DNA of 64,000 bases, from contig NZ_WHNP01000025.1 of the NCBI RefSeq assembly GCF_009362735.1, forward strand, positions 60,099 through 124,098, read 5' to 3'. A program made the position numbers and the translations under genes. Shown piece after piece: positions 45,031 to 53,896 of the stretch. Position 1 is the stretch's first letter; every line of letters starts with the position of its first letter. Source of the stretch: Paraburkholderia franconis. GTDB taxonomy: Bacteria > Pseudomonadota > Gammaproteobacteria > Burkholderiales > Burkholderiaceae. Below the pieces are notes generated by a model. That model searched no databases, was not told the origin of the DNA, and worked only from the letters and a program-made list of their open reading frames with translations.

Positions 45031-45083
45031 GGTGAACGGCGCGCCAGCCGAGTGGAATGCAATAGCCATCTGATGGAGAAATC

Positions 45084-45449
45084 ATGCATCGCAATCCAAA
45101 TTTACGATTTATTCATTTAGCACAACAGAGAGAATGTGCGTTTTGCATGCGTCTTTGCCGGGTTGTCGGCACGGCGCGTACGGCGTGCTTGCTTGGCGCG
45201 ATCATTGCCCCGCAGCTCGCGTTCGCCGGTGGTGGTCTGGAATCGGCGACGCAGGGTGCCAACACGTTCAGGATCTGGCTCTACACCTTCCTCGGGGTCT
45301 GCGCGTCGTGTGTGCTGCTATGGAAAGGCGCCGAGTGCTGGGCGGATCGTGCCCACTGGAGCGAATTCATCACGCTCGGCGGCAAGGTCGCGGTCGTGGG
45401 GGCCGTGGTTGGAGTGCTCGCGCCTTATCTCTGGAACCTGTTCACCTGA
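45084..45449 (+). CDS. virB2: VirB2/TrbC-type pilin
   Basis: 121 aa with a long signal-like N-terminus ending at PQLAFAGGG, followed by two hydrophobic helices (FRIWLYTFLGVCASCVLLW; LGGKVAVVGAVVGVLAPYLW). This two-helix layout defines the conjugative pilin that polymerises into the pilus and lines the channel. An ATG at 45084 fits; an internal ATG near 45147 could be the true start because the first 20 residues are not hydrophobic. It is followed by virB3 ten bases later. Confidence 0.82.
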   Translation: MHRNPNLRFIHLAQQRECAFCMRLCRVVGTARTACLLGAIIAPQLAFAGGGLESATQGANTFRIWLYTFLGVCASCVLLWKGAECWADRAHWSEFITLGGKVAVVGAVVGVLAPYLWNLFT

Positions 45450-45458
45450 GCTCCTGCC

Positions 45459-45899
45459 ATGCTGGACGAAAAAGCCCGCTATCCTGGCTTCAACGGTCTT
45501 GGCCGCACCGCGACCTTCTGGGGCGTTCCCTACATGGCGATGCTGGTGGTGGTCGTATCGTCGATGTTCGCTGGTGTGCTCACCGCCCTCATTGTCGGCC
45601 CCGGCGGCCTGCTGTTCGTGTTTCTCGGTGTGCCGGTGCTGATGTACTTCAAGCACATCTGTGAGACGGACGACCAGGGCCTGCGCATCATGTGGCTCGA
45701 AATGCGCTGCCGTTTCTATTTCCGGATGCTGAAGGTTCGCGCGTTCACCAACGCCAACCGGTTCGCACCGCGCTTTGGCAATACGGCAACGCTTGCACCC
45801 CTTCGCTATGGTCGGCAGCGGCGGGTCTACCGCAATTTCATCGAACCCTTGTCTGGCGGCATGCGTCGCCTGCGCGAGCTTGAGCCGGAAGAGTCATGA
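45459..45899 (+). CDS. virB3: VirB3-type inner-membrane protein
   Basis: The 146-aa protein has two closely spaced membrane helices (VPYMAMLVVVVSSMFAGVLT, IVGPGGLLFVFLGVPVLMYF) near the N-terminus and a charged C-terminus, as in VirB3/TrbD. It is longer than Agrobacterium VirB3 (108 aa) by an extra basic tail. VirB3 associates with VirB4. The stop overlaps virB4 by four bases. Confidence 0.85.
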   Translation: MLDEKARYPGFNGLGRTATFWGVPYMAMLVVVVSSMFAGVLTALIVGPGGLLFVFLGVPVLMYFKHICETDDQGLRIMWLEMRCRFYFRMLKVRAFTNANRFAPRFGNTATLAPLRYGRQRRVYRNFIEPLSGGMRRLRELEPEES

Positions 45900-48466
45900 C
45901 ACGCAAATCTGAAATATCGAGTGAGGTGCTCGGCAGCCTCGGCGCAATCGAAGACTGGATGCCGAAGTTTGGTCATCCGGTGACGAAGCACGTGCAGCAT
46001 CTCGAGGGAACACGCTTCATGGTGACGCTTGTCAAGAGAGGCGTGCCGTTTGAAGTGCATGAGAATGTCGCGATCGAGCGCATGTTCGACCGCGACACCG
46101 AAACATACAGCAAGCTCGGACGTGACCTTGGTGGGCGCCTGGGTTACCACGCCACCTTTACCCGCCGGCGCGTAAGGTTCGACCGCGTGTACAGATTCAC
46201 TCCTCGTTTCATGAAGTGGTTCTCGCGGGAATATGTCGGGCGGTTCAATGAAGACAGGTTCTACGAAAACCTCTACTACCTGTCGCTGATCCTGAAATAC
46301 GACGACTTCGACGACGGGCTGAAGGAAATCGAATCTCTCGCGCAGCAGGCGCTGTCGCAGTTTGCGGACTACGAGGCTGAGCTGCTGGAAGTGTACGAGC
46401 GTCAGCACATGAACGGCACGAAGATGCTGTTCTCAAGGCACTACGGTTTTGTGAGCGATCTGGTTAACGCCGCGTGGACTGATGTGCCGGTCGCTGCCGA
46501 ACCGGGTACTGATGTGATCCCGTCCAGCTGGCTGCATTTCGGCTATAACACGGTCGCGATCCGTGGGCCTGGCGTCGCGGTGTCTCGGCAGTTTGCGACC
46601 TGCCATGACCTGCGTGGTTTTCCAGACAAACCAGGCTGGGGACAGTTGGACCCGTTGCTGACGCTGCCGATGGAATTCACGATAACGCAGTCCTTTAACT
46701 GCCTGACCGGGTTCGAGGCTAACCGCACCATCGATTCCGCGATCAACAAACTGGAGTCCGCGGGCGACAAGGCGAAGCATCAGGTCAAGGAACTGCGCGA
46801 AGCGCAGGGGTATGTCAATACGGGCGAACTGAGCTTCGGCGAGTATCACGGAGCCGCGGTGATTTATGGCGAGACGGCGAAGAAAGCGATCGCGAATGGC
46901 GATCTGTTCACGTCCCGCTCGCTGAATGAGTGCGGCGTCGAATGGATGGCCGCGACCGGTTCGGCGCCGTTCACGTATTTTTCCCAGGTGCCTGGTGCTA
47001 AGGTCAAACCGCGGCCGAAGGTTCAGTCGTCGCGCAACTTCGCCGCGATGCATGCGTGTCACGACTATTCGACAGGCAAGGCTGAGGGCAATCCGGTCGG
47101 TGACGGTTCGGCAATCATTCCATTTCGCACCAACGCTGGCAATGTCTTCAATTTCAACTTCCATGCAACCCGGCTCGGTGACGTCAGCGTAACCGAGAAG
47201 CTAGCCGGACACTTCGAAGCCAAAGGAACGACGGGCACAGGCAAGACAACGCTCACCGCAGCCGCCATCGCGATGCTGTTCCGGTTCGAGCCGCTGCTCT
47301 ATGTGCTGGACAAGGGGCGCGGCTGGGAAGCGTTTATCCGCGCGATGGGTGGTGCGTATGTGTATCTGGAAAAGGGCAAGCCTACGGGCTGGGCACCGTT
47401 CGAGCTGACCGATACGCCTGAGAATCGCGAATTTCTTTACGGTCTGGTCGAACTGTGTGGCCGCAGGAATGGTGTCGACCACCAGGGCAAGCAAATCAGG
47501 ATCGACCTGAGCGCCGCTGAGAAAATGCAGTGCCGCAACGCGGTTGACGCCGTGATGGACATTGATGACGTGCGTCTGCGCCGCTTCAGCCTCTTGCTGG
47601 ACAGCATTCCGGACGAGGGTGACGACAGCCTGCGCGCGCGGCTGTCGATCTGGTGCAAGTCGGAAGGGGGACGCTTCTGGTGGGTGTTCGACAATCCGCC
47701 CAACCTGTCGCTGAACATGAGCGGGCAGCGGTGCATCGGTTTCGACGTCGAGGCGTTCCTTGTGGAGAACTATGAACCGTCTGAGCCCGCTTTCGCCTGG
47801 CTGTTCCACCTGAAGAGGCTGATGCGCCAGGAAGGCGGGCTGATGGCGACGATCATCGAGGAATACTGGCTGCCGATCCGGTTTCGTACGATCCGGGAGC
47901 AGATCGAGGAGACCCTCGCCAGCGGACGTAAGGAAGGCGAGTTCATCGGCCTGGTTACGCAGCAGCCGGAGCAGGCGCAAAAGGCAGCGGACCTGTATCC
48001 GGCGCTACGCAGCCTCGTCGCCACCAAGATCTATCTCGCGGACCCGGCCGCCGAAGAGGCGCCGTATCTGCGCGATGGCATGACGCGAAAGGAATTCCGG
48101 GAGTTCAGGAAACTCACGCCGCAGTCGCGCCGCTTCCTGATCAAGCAGGGCAACCAGTCGGCCTTCGCCAGTTTCGACCTGAGTGGCCTTGATGATGCGA
48201 TCGCGGTCTTCTCGGGCGACCGGGAAAACGTGCTGATCCTCGACGGCGTGCGCGCCGAGATGGGCGACGACCCGGATGCGTGGCTGCCGGTGTACCTGCT
48301 ACGGGTATTCGAGCGCAGGCAACGCACGCGTCTGACCGCAAAGCACGGTGCTGACGAGCAACTTTGGATGAGTGAATTGCGGCACGCGCTCGCGCGCAAG
48401 CGTGCCGAGCTTGCCGCAATCTATCCGCCTGTAGATCAGGAGGTGGCCGCTGTGACGGCTGTCTGA
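45896..48466 (+). CDS. virB4: VirB4-type secretion ATPase
   Basis: 856 aa, the largest T4SS ATPase. Walker A is GTTGTGKTTLTAAAIA near residue 444. The CagE/TrbE domain covers the first half and a HerA/FtsK-like ATPase the second (LVTQQPEQAQKAADLYPALR, motif region). The Walker B segment is MATIIEEYWLPI, where the second acidic residue is Glu. It energises pilus assembly and substrate transfer at the inner membrane. Confidence 0.93.
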   Translation: MTRKSEISSEVLGSLGAIEDWMPKFGHPVTKHVQHLEGTRFMVTLVKRGVPFEVHENVAIERMFDRDTETYSKLGRDLGGRLGYHATFTRRRVRFDRVYRFTPRFMKWFSREYVGRFNEDRFYENLYYLSLILKYDDFDDGLKEIESLAQQALSQFADYEAELLEVYERQHMNGTKMLFSRHYGFVSDLVNAAWTDVPVAAEPGTDVIPSSWLHFGYNTVAIRGPGVAVSRQFATCHDLRGFPDKPGWGQLDPLLTLPMEFTITQSFNCLTGFEANRTIDSAINKLESAGDKAKHQVKELREAQGYVNTGELSFGEYHGAAVIYGETAKKAIANGDLFTSRSLNECGVEWMAATGSAPFTYFSQVPGAKVKPRPKVQSSRNFAAMHACHDYSTGKAEGNPVGDGSAIIPFRTNAGNVFNFNFHATRLGDVSVTEKLAGHFEAKGTTGTGKTTLTAAAIAMLFRFEPLLYVLDKGRGWEAFIRAMGGAYVYLEKGKPTGWAPFELTDTPENREFLYGLVELCGRRNGVDHQGKQIRIDLSAAEKMQCRNAVDAVMDIDDVRLRRFSLLLDSIPDEGDDSLRARLSIWCKSEGGRFWWVFDNPPNLSLNMSGQRCIGFDVEAFLVENYEPSEPAFAWLFHLKRLMRQEGGLMATIIEEYWLPIRFRTIREQIEETLASGRKEGEFIGLVTQQPEQAQKAADLYPALRSLVATKIYLADPAAEEAPYLRDGMTRKEFREFRKLTPQSRRFLIKQGNQSAFASFDLSGLDDAIAVFSGDRENVLILDGVRAEMGDDPDAWLPVYLLRVFERRQRTRLTAKHGADEQLWMSELRHALARKRAELAAIYPPVDQEVAAVTAV

Positions 48467-48490
48467 ACCGCAAACTTGATGGAGGGATCT

Positions 48491-49168
48491 GTGAAACCTC
48501 ACCTCGTTGTGCCGGCCATGCGCCGGACCATCCCGCGCCGCATCGTTGCGGCAGCATCAGTCTTCTATGCGGCGGCGGCTGCGCATGCCCAGGGGGTTCC
48601 AACCATCTCGCCGGCCGAGCTCGCGCAGCAGATGGTCATGGTGCAGCAGCTGATCAAGCAGGTCCAGAATCAGGAAGCGCAGTTCCAGGCCCTTACCGGC
48701 AACAGCGGGCTGGGCATGATCAGCAACAATCCGGCACTGCGCAACTACCTGCCCGAGGAATGGCAGGACATCTACATTCAGGCGAAGGGCGGCGGGCTTT
48801 CGGGCGTCAGCTCGTCGATGCGGGTCATCGAGCAGCAGGAAGGAATGACCGGCGCATCGACCGTTGGACAGCAACGTTACTACGACACGCTGGCAACCAA
48901 CAAGGCGATGAACGAGCAGGCGTACACCGCGATCATGGCGCGTTTCAACAACATCCAGTCGCTCATGCACCAGTCGAACCTGACCCAGGACCCCGCGCAG
49001 AAGGCCGATCTGCAGAACCGGATGGCAGCTGAAGAGGCGATGGTCACGAACGACCAGACGCGACTGCAGTTGACGGCGCGGTTGCAAGAAAACGAACTCC
49101 GGCTCGCAGAAGAGCAGCGAGAGCGTGAATTTCGCAAGGACTTTTTGGGAGCGTCAAATGATCAATAA
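48491..49168 (+). CDS. virB5: VirB5-type minor pilin
   Basis: The GTG at 48491 has GGAGGG at 48481-48486, so I prefer it to the ATG at 48479. A signal peptide is visible (IVAAASVFYAAAAAHAQG, cleaved after AHA). The mature part is helical with the VirB5-type opening (AELAQQMVMVQQLIKQVQNQ) and a C-terminal helix (QLTARLQENELRLAEEQR). VirB5 sits at the pilus tip and helps contact the recipient. It overlaps the small gene at 49158. Confidence 0.88.
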   Translation: MKPHLVVPAMRRTIPRRIVAAASVFYAAAAAHAQGVPTISPAELAQQMVMVQQLIKQVQNQEAQFQALTGNSGLGMISNNPALRNYLPEEWQDIYIQAKGGGLSGVSSSMRVIEQQEGMTGASTVGQQRYYDTLATNKAMNEQAYTAIMARFNNIQSLMHQSNLTQDPAQKADLQNRMAAEEAMVTNDQTRLQLTARLQENELRLAEEQREREFRKDFLGASNDQ

Positions 49169-49400
49169 GCCGATCCTTCTCATCATCGCGGTATTGCTAG
49201 CCGGAATCGCCGCATCGTTAGTCTATCTGGTACATGACCGACAGGTTCATAACGCGCAAGAAGAAGCCGCCTACCAGGATCATTTGAAGTTTAAGGCCGG
49301 TCTTCTTGGCATCACACCCCAGCAGCTCGAACAGGAAGAGAAGGCTGACGGGAGCGAAGCAGGAGAGCGTGCGGCTGCCGCTGCAGCCGTTGGGCACTAA
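49158..49400 (+). CDS. small membrane protein between virB5 and virB6, 80 aa
   Basis: ATG 49158 overlaps the end of virB5 by 11 bases, indicating coupled translation. One N-terminal membrane helix (PILLIIAVLLAGIAASLVYL) is followed by a periplasmic acidic helix (AGLLGITPQQLEQEEK) and an Ala-rich tail. In this position other T4SS clusters encode an EexN-type entry-exclusion lipoprotein, but no lipobox Cys is present, so exclusion is only a possibility. Confidence 0.65.
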   Translation: MINKPILLIIAVLLAGIAASLVYLVHDRQVHNAQEEAAYQDHLKFKAGLLGITPQQLEQEEKADGSEAGERAAAAAAVGH

Positions 49401-49427
49401 CCCAGTTACGTTTGTAGGGAGATAGCG

Positions 49428-50339
49428 ATGGCGGTTGGTCCAGTTACAACGACGATATTTTCGACAATGGTAAGTCGGTTCGATCAAAACGTGCTGACTA
49501 CAGTCGCCACAGGATCGGCGAGGATGATCTCGCTCATCTCCCCTCTGATGGCGACGTGTTTCAGCATTTATGTGCTGCTGGTTCTTTGGAGCTATTGGCA
49601 GGGGCGGAATGACGAACCCATCAACGATTTTCTGGTGCGAATGGCGACCTGGGCATTCATTCTCGTCTGTGGGATGAATATCCAGTTTTACAGTGACTAC
49701 GTCGTACCGTTCTTCAACGGTCTCGGCGAGCAACTGGCTTCGGCACTGACCGGACAAGACAATCCCGTAAGCGGGCTGGATAGTCTCTTGAGTGCGTACA
49801 TCAACGCATGTGCACAGATTTACGACAGGTCCCACAGTTTCGACGTCATCGGGGCGGTATGGGTGATTTCCGTGATGATTGTTTTTGCCACACCGTTCAT
49901 GGCGCTTGCCGTAGCGTTCGTGATATTGGCGAAGTTTGCCTTGGGATTGTTGCTTGCCCTTGGTCCATTGTTCATCTCTACGGCGCTCTTTCCGCCGGTC
50001 CGGCAGTTTTTCTGGAACTGGGCCGGGCAGTGCCTGAACTACTCTCTGCTTATCAGTCTTTTCGCAGCGACTACCGCAATTGAAATCAACTTCGCCAACT
50101 CCATTGTTCCGAATGGCACGACCTTTCCGAGTATGAGCCAGATCGTGGGAATTGACGTGATGGGCGTTGTGTTCTTCATCATCGCGTTGAATCTTCCAGG
50201 TCTCGCGTCTGCACTGGCGAGCGGTATCGGCATATCCGCGATGACAGGCCGGTTGGGCGCTCTTGCCAGAGGCGCGATGGCGATGGGTAAAGTGGCGGGG
50301 GGGGCGAGGATCAACCGGCACCGGCGGAACGATTTCTGA
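49428..50339 (+). CDS. virB6: VirB6-type polytopic channel protein
   Basis: 303 aa with about six membrane helices and the VirB6/TrbL-type core (ALAVAFVILAKFALGLLLAL, GPLFISTALFPPVRQFFWNW). It forms part of the inner-membrane translocation pore with VirB8 and VirB10. The C-terminal loop is Gly/Ala/Met-rich. Start at 49428 follows GGGAGATAGCG. A short gene and the virB7 lipoprotein follow, both smaller than typical annotation cut-offs. Confidence 0.9.
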   Translation: MAVGPVTTTIFSTMVSRFDQNVLTTVATGSARMISLISPLMATCFSIYVLLVLWSYWQGRNDEPINDFLVRMATWAFILVCGMNIQFYSDYVVPFFNGLGEQLASALTGQDNPVSGLDSLLSAYINACAQIYDRSHSFDVIGAVWVISVMIVFATPFMALAVAFVILAKFALGLLLALGPLFISTALFPPVRQFFWNWAGQCLNYSLLISLFAATTAIEINFANSIVPNGTTFPSMSQIVGIDVMGVVFFIIALNLPGLASALASGIGISAMTGRLGALARGAMAMGKVAGGARINRHRRNDF

Positions 50340-50355
50340 ATAGCCGGAGAACCTC

Positions 50356-50475
50356 GTGAGAAAAGTTGTGATCTGGATAGCTCGCGCGTGGTTGATGTTG
50401 ATAGCCGTGTTGACGGCGGGCGGGATGCTGATAGCCATTGTTGTGCGAATCATCAAGCACATTCAAAACATCTAA
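50356..50475 (+). CDS. 39-aa single-helix membrane peptide
   Basis: A GTG at 50356 with GGAGA five bases upstream (50346-50350) starts a 39-codon frame: VRKVVIWIARAWLMLIAVLT then GGMLIAIVVRIIKHIQNI. It is one membrane helix with basic ends. It lies between virB6 and virB7 and probably belongs to the channel. It is too short for usual gene finders. Confidence 0.65.
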   Translation: MRKVVIWIARAWLMLIAVLTAGGMLIAIVVRIIKHIQNI

Positions 50476-50511
50476 CTGACTTCTCCGGTCGCTGAAGAGG
50501 AGGAACCTTAA

Positions 50512-50652
50512 ATGAGTCGGGTGGTGAGTGTGCTATTCGGACTGGTGGTTTTGACAAGTTGCAGTTCGCCACCGAAACCGCCCGAGCCCACGGGGCGATG
50601 GGTCCCTGTCAACCAAGCTGCGGCTCACCTGAGCCGCGCGGAATCGAAGTGA
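50512..50652 (+). CDS. virB7: VirB7-type outer-membrane lipoprotein, 46 aa
   Basis: The ATG at 50512 has GAGGAGG about eight bases upstream. The 46-aa product has a signal peptide and lipobox LVVLTSC with the Cys at residue 17, followed by a Pro-rich stretch (SSPPKPPEPTGRWVPVNQAA). VirB7 lipoproteins anchor VirB9 to the outer membrane by disulphide or lipid. Position between virB6 and virB8 fits. It is small enough to be missed by automated annotation. Confidence 0.8.
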   Translation: MSRVVSVLFGLVVLTSCSSPPKPPEPTGRWVPVNQAAAHLSRAESK

Positions 50653-50659
50653 GGATGCA

Positions 50660-51517
50660 ATGCCGGCACTGATCAGACAGTGGTTTGCCGCAGCGACGAC
50701 CGGACGCCGCCGGTTGCCGGTCAGCGCGCCGGCTGTCAGCACGGAGCCGCTGCAGGCTAAGGTGACTGCCGACGAGCGTGACGCCGTAGCGTGGTATCTG
50801 AAACAGGCGCAGAATTTCGAACGGTTCAAAGTGCAGGCTGCCGAAGAGAAGGCCCGAATTGCGGACCGGCGCTCGATACTCTCGGGCGGCATCACGCTCG
50901 CGGCTGTTTTTGGCATGGGTGCCTTAGGACTACTAAAGCGACCCAATCCGCCCGCCGTGCTGCGGGTCAACGATGTCACCGGCAAGGTGGACGTACTGCC
51001 CACCACGGCGAACGGCCGCATCTCCTTCACCGAAAAAACGGACCGTCACGACCTGCACACGTACGTCGAGCTGCGCGAAAGCTACGACTGGGAGACGATC
51101 CAGGACGCCCACAGCGCCGTCATGCTGATGAGCGGTGATCAGGAGAAGAGCGCCTACGACACGTTTATTCGTGGACCGTCGGGACCGCTCAAGATGCTGA
51201 AGGACAAGTGGCGCGTGATTGCGAAGGTGGGATCCATCACCTTCGTCGGTTCGACCGCGCAGGTTTTCTTTTCCCGGCAGGCGATTCCGTTGAACGTCGC
51301 GGTCCGCCGTCCCGATCCGACGTACTGGATTGCGACGGTCGCCTTTGCACGTGTGAATGTACCGGAAAAGCAGGATGAGCAGGACATTGATCCGGATGGC
51401 TTTCGCTGTACGAGCTACATCGTCACACGGGACTGGACACGTGCGCCTGCCGATGCGACTCCCGACGGCGCGGCTTCGGGGGCGGCGACTGCGCCGCCGG
51501 CCGGAGGCGCGACATGA
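50660..51517 (+). CDS. virB8: VirB8-type inner-membrane assembly protein
   Basis: 285 aa with a cytoplasmic N-terminus, one membrane helix near residues 75-95 (GGITLAAVFGMGALGLL) and a large periplasmic domain with the VirB8/TrbF fold pattern (LRESYDWETIQDAHSAVMLM, YWIATVAFARVNVPEKQ). It nucleates the channel by contacting VirB6, VirB9 and VirB10. The end is Ala-rich; the stop overlaps virB9 by four bases. Confidence 0.9.
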   Translation: MPALIRQWFAAATTGRRRLPVSAPAVSTEPLQAKVTADERDAVAWYLKQAQNFERFKVQAAEEKARIADRRSILSGGITLAAVFGMGALGLLKRPNPPAVLRVNDVTGKVDVLPTTANGRISFTEKTDRHDLHTYVELRESYDWETIQDAHSAVMLMSGDQEKSAYDTFIRGPSGPLKMLKDKWRVIAKVGSITFVGSTAQVFFSRQAIPLNVAVRRPDPTYWIATVAFARVNVPEKQDEQDIDPDGFRCTSYIVTRDWTRAPADATPDGAASGAATAPPAGGAT

Positions 51518-52470
51518 CCGTGTACCCGCTTTCCGCCCGGACTGCGATTGCGTTTGCCGTTGCCGTCGAGGTCACCGCAGCCAGTACGTCCGCTTTCGCA
51601 CTCGACACGCCGCGTAGCTGCGGAGCGGATCCGCATGTGCAGTGTGCATCCTATGACCCCGACCAGGTGTATCGGGTGGCGACCATGCCAGGGCGTGCGG
51701 TGATGATCCAGTTCGAGCCGGGTGAGCACATCGTCGATCACGGCGCGGGCATCGGTGACGCAAAGGCGTGGCACATGGCGATGAACGAAAGCGGTGCACT
51801 GCTGAAGCCTGGCGCCATCCAGCCGGAAACCAATCTTGTTCTGGTGACCAACCGACGTACCTACACGCTGTCTCTCGCCGACGTATCGACATTGCAGCCC
51901 GCCACGTGGGTCTTGCGTTTCGACTATCCGGACACGCGCGCGAGGGCCTCTGCCGCGCAGTTGCGGCGACAGCAGGCCGTGACTGCGGCGCTCGCCGGCA
52001 GTGCGGCGAAAGTGCCGCCGTCGGCGGAGCCAGCTGCAATGCCGCCGGCAGTCGCAGCGAACGCACCGACGGCAACAGGCGGCAACGCGACACAGACGTC
52101 GGTAATGGGCAACAGCGCGAACATGCAATACATGATGCGCGGCGATCGCGCGCTTGCGCCGACGGCACTGTGGGACGACGGGCGCTTTACCTACTTCAAA
52201 TATGCGACCGCGCGAGATCTGCCCACCATCTTTACGAAACTCCCGGATGGGGGTGAGGCGACCGTGAACTTCCACATGGAGGGTGACACCGTAGTCGTGC
52301 ACGAGGTCTCAAGGGACTTTGTGATCCGTTACGGTCAGTCGGTACTGGGAATCCGCAATGATGGGTACGCGCCGGATGGTCGTTACAACGGGTCCGGCTC
52401 ATCCCTGCCCGGAACCGCGCGTCTGCCGCGTGACCATGCCGGATCCGGTAGTGCCAATGCGGGTAGCTGA
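51514..52470 (+). CDS. virB9: VirB9-type outer-membrane complex protein
   Basis: 318 aa. A signal-like N-terminus (AIAFAVAVEVTAASTSAFAL, cleavage near AFA-LD) precedes two beta domains: residues about 30-140 (AVMIQFEPGEHIVDHGAGIG) and 205-300 (TYFKYATARDLPTIFTKLPD). An Ala/Thr linker lies between. VirB9 builds the outer-membrane ring with VirB7 and VirB10. The C-terminal domain keeps the TYFKYA signature of the TrbG/VirB9 family. Confidence 0.9.
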   Translation: MTVYPLSARTAIAFAVAVEVTAASTSAFALDTPRSCGADPHVQCASYDPDQVYRVATMPGRAVMIQFEPGEHIVDHGAGIGDAKAWHMAMNESGALLKPGAIQPETNLVLVTNRRTYTLSLADVSTLQPATWVLRFDYPDTRARASAAQLRRQQAVTAALAGSAAKVPPSAEPAAMPPAVAANAPTATGGNATQTSVMGNSANMQYMMRGDRALAPTALWDDGRFTYFKYATARDLPTIFTKLPDGGEATVNFHMEGDTVVVHEVSRDFVIRYGQSVLGIRNDGYAPDGRYNGSGSSLPGTARLPRDHAGSGSANAGS

Positions 52471-52480
52471 TCACGGACGA

Positions 52481-53896
52481 ATGCACATGAATGAACCCAA
52501 CGAACTCTCGAACGCTTCACAGCCCGACACTGGGCCCCGGGCCTCGCTTGATCTGCCGGGACGCCGCAAGACCCGGGTCGGCAAGGTGCGGCTCGCGCTC
52601 GTCGCGCTCGCGGTCATCGCACTGGGCGCATCGGGCGTGACGATTTACCTGCAGCGTCTGTTCCAGCAGCATCAGGACGCGAGGCGGGCGGCGCTGAACA
52701 AACCGAAAGATTCGGGGAGCAGCGAGACGGGCGCGGATCTCGAGACGCAGAAGGCGCGCATCAAGCGCGATGAGCAGGAGCGCGACCGCGAGGCCTCGCA
52801 AGCGGCGGCGGCTACTGCTGCCGCGTCCGCCGCGCGAGCGAGCCTCGCGGTACCCGCGGGTGCGCCCTCGCAACCGTCTGCGATTGGCGTTCAGATGAAC
52901 ACGAATAATCAGCCGCGACCGCAGACGCCAGCGGAGCGGCGTCTGAGCGGCAGTGTGCTCGCGTCCCGGTCAGATGATGCTGGCGCCGATCGCGCGGATG
53001 GTGCTGAAAGTGCTGAGGGCAGCGGCCCGATCGCGTCCGACGAAGGGCGCGGCAGTTCGGGCGGCGGTGGCGCTGATGCGGGGCCGGACAGTGAGCTATC
53101 GGGCATGGCGAAGTCGATGGGTTTGTCCGCGCTGCGTGGTGGATCCGGACACGGCACGAATGCCGATGCCCGTGGAAGTACCACCCGCAGTCACAGCAGC
53201 AGCAGTAATAGCAGCAACGACAGCAAGGGCACGTCGTTCGACCAGTCCCTGCAGCCTTCGAAACTGCAGCCAATGCAGGCTTCATTCCGACCGGACAGGC
53301 ACTACCTGATCAGCCGTAACACGATGATCCGCTGCGGGCAGGCCACGGCGATCCGGACTGACCGGCCCGGCCTGATTGGCTGCCCGATCGCACAGGATGT
53401 CTGGTCGGACGACGGAACGACCTTGCTCGTACGCAAGGGTGCATTGGCCAAGGGTGAACAGCGCGATGCGGTAATCCAGGGGCAGGGCGTCATCGGTGCG
53501 ATCTGGGACGAGATCGACGATGGCGATGTCCGTATTCCCCTGAATTCGCCGGCGACTGATCCGCTTGGCGCGGCAGGGATTCCTGCCTACGTCGACGAAC
53601 ACTTCTGGCAGCGCTTCAAGGGCGCGCTGATGGTGAGCCTCATCGGCGACTTCGGTCAGGCATTGGCGAACAAGGCGATCGGAGCGGGACAGACGATCAA
53701 CTTCTCGAACAGTTCGAACGCCACGCAGGATGTGGCTGCCGAGACGCTTCGCAGCACCATCAACATCCCGCCGACCGCCTATTCGAACCAGGGCTCGGTG
53801 ATCAACATCTTTGTTGCGCGCGACGTTGACCTGCGCAATGTGTACCAGAACGTCGGTCTTGACGGAAACGAGATTGACCGGACGAACCAGCAATGA
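52481..53896 (+). CDS. virB10: VirB10-type energy-transducing protein
   Basis: 471 aa from ATG 52481 (52487 is also possible); the open frame from 52358 overlaps virB9 and is artefact. One membrane helix (LALVALAVIALGASGVTIYL) near residues 35-55, then a long Ala/Glu and Ser/Gly/Asn-rich periplasmic linker, and the conserved C-terminal barrel (RNTMIRCGQATAIRTDRPGL, QRDAVIQGQGVIGAIWDEID). It spans both membranes and couples ATP hydrolysis to pilus/channel opening. Confidence 0.9.
   Translation: MHMNEPNELSNASQPDTGPRASLDLPGRRKTRVGKVRLALVALAVIALGASGVTIYLQRLFQQHQDARRAALNKPKDSGSSETGADLETQKARIKRDEQERDREASQAAAATAAASAARASLAVPAGAPSQPSAIGVQMNTNNQPRPQTPAERRLSGSVLASRSDDAGADRADGAESAEGSGPIASDEGRGSSGGGGADAGPDSELSGMAKSMGLSALRGGSGHGTNADARGSTTRSHSSSSNSSNDSKGTSFDQSLQPSKLQPMQASFRPDRHYLISRNTMIRCGQATAIRTDRPGLIGCPIAQDVWSDDGTTLLVRKGALAKGEQRDAVIQGQGVIGAIWDEIDDGDVRIPLNSPATDPLGAAGIPAYVDEHFWQRFKGALMVSLIGDFGQALANKAIGAGQTINFSNSSNATQDVAAETLRSTINIPPTAYSNQGSVINIFVARDVDLRNVYQNVGLDGNEIDRTNQQ

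Noticed and set aside
49218..50462. 414-codon minus-strand frame antisense to virB6
   Set aside because: His/Arg-rich shadow of a clear VirB6 gene; no start signal or family pattern.
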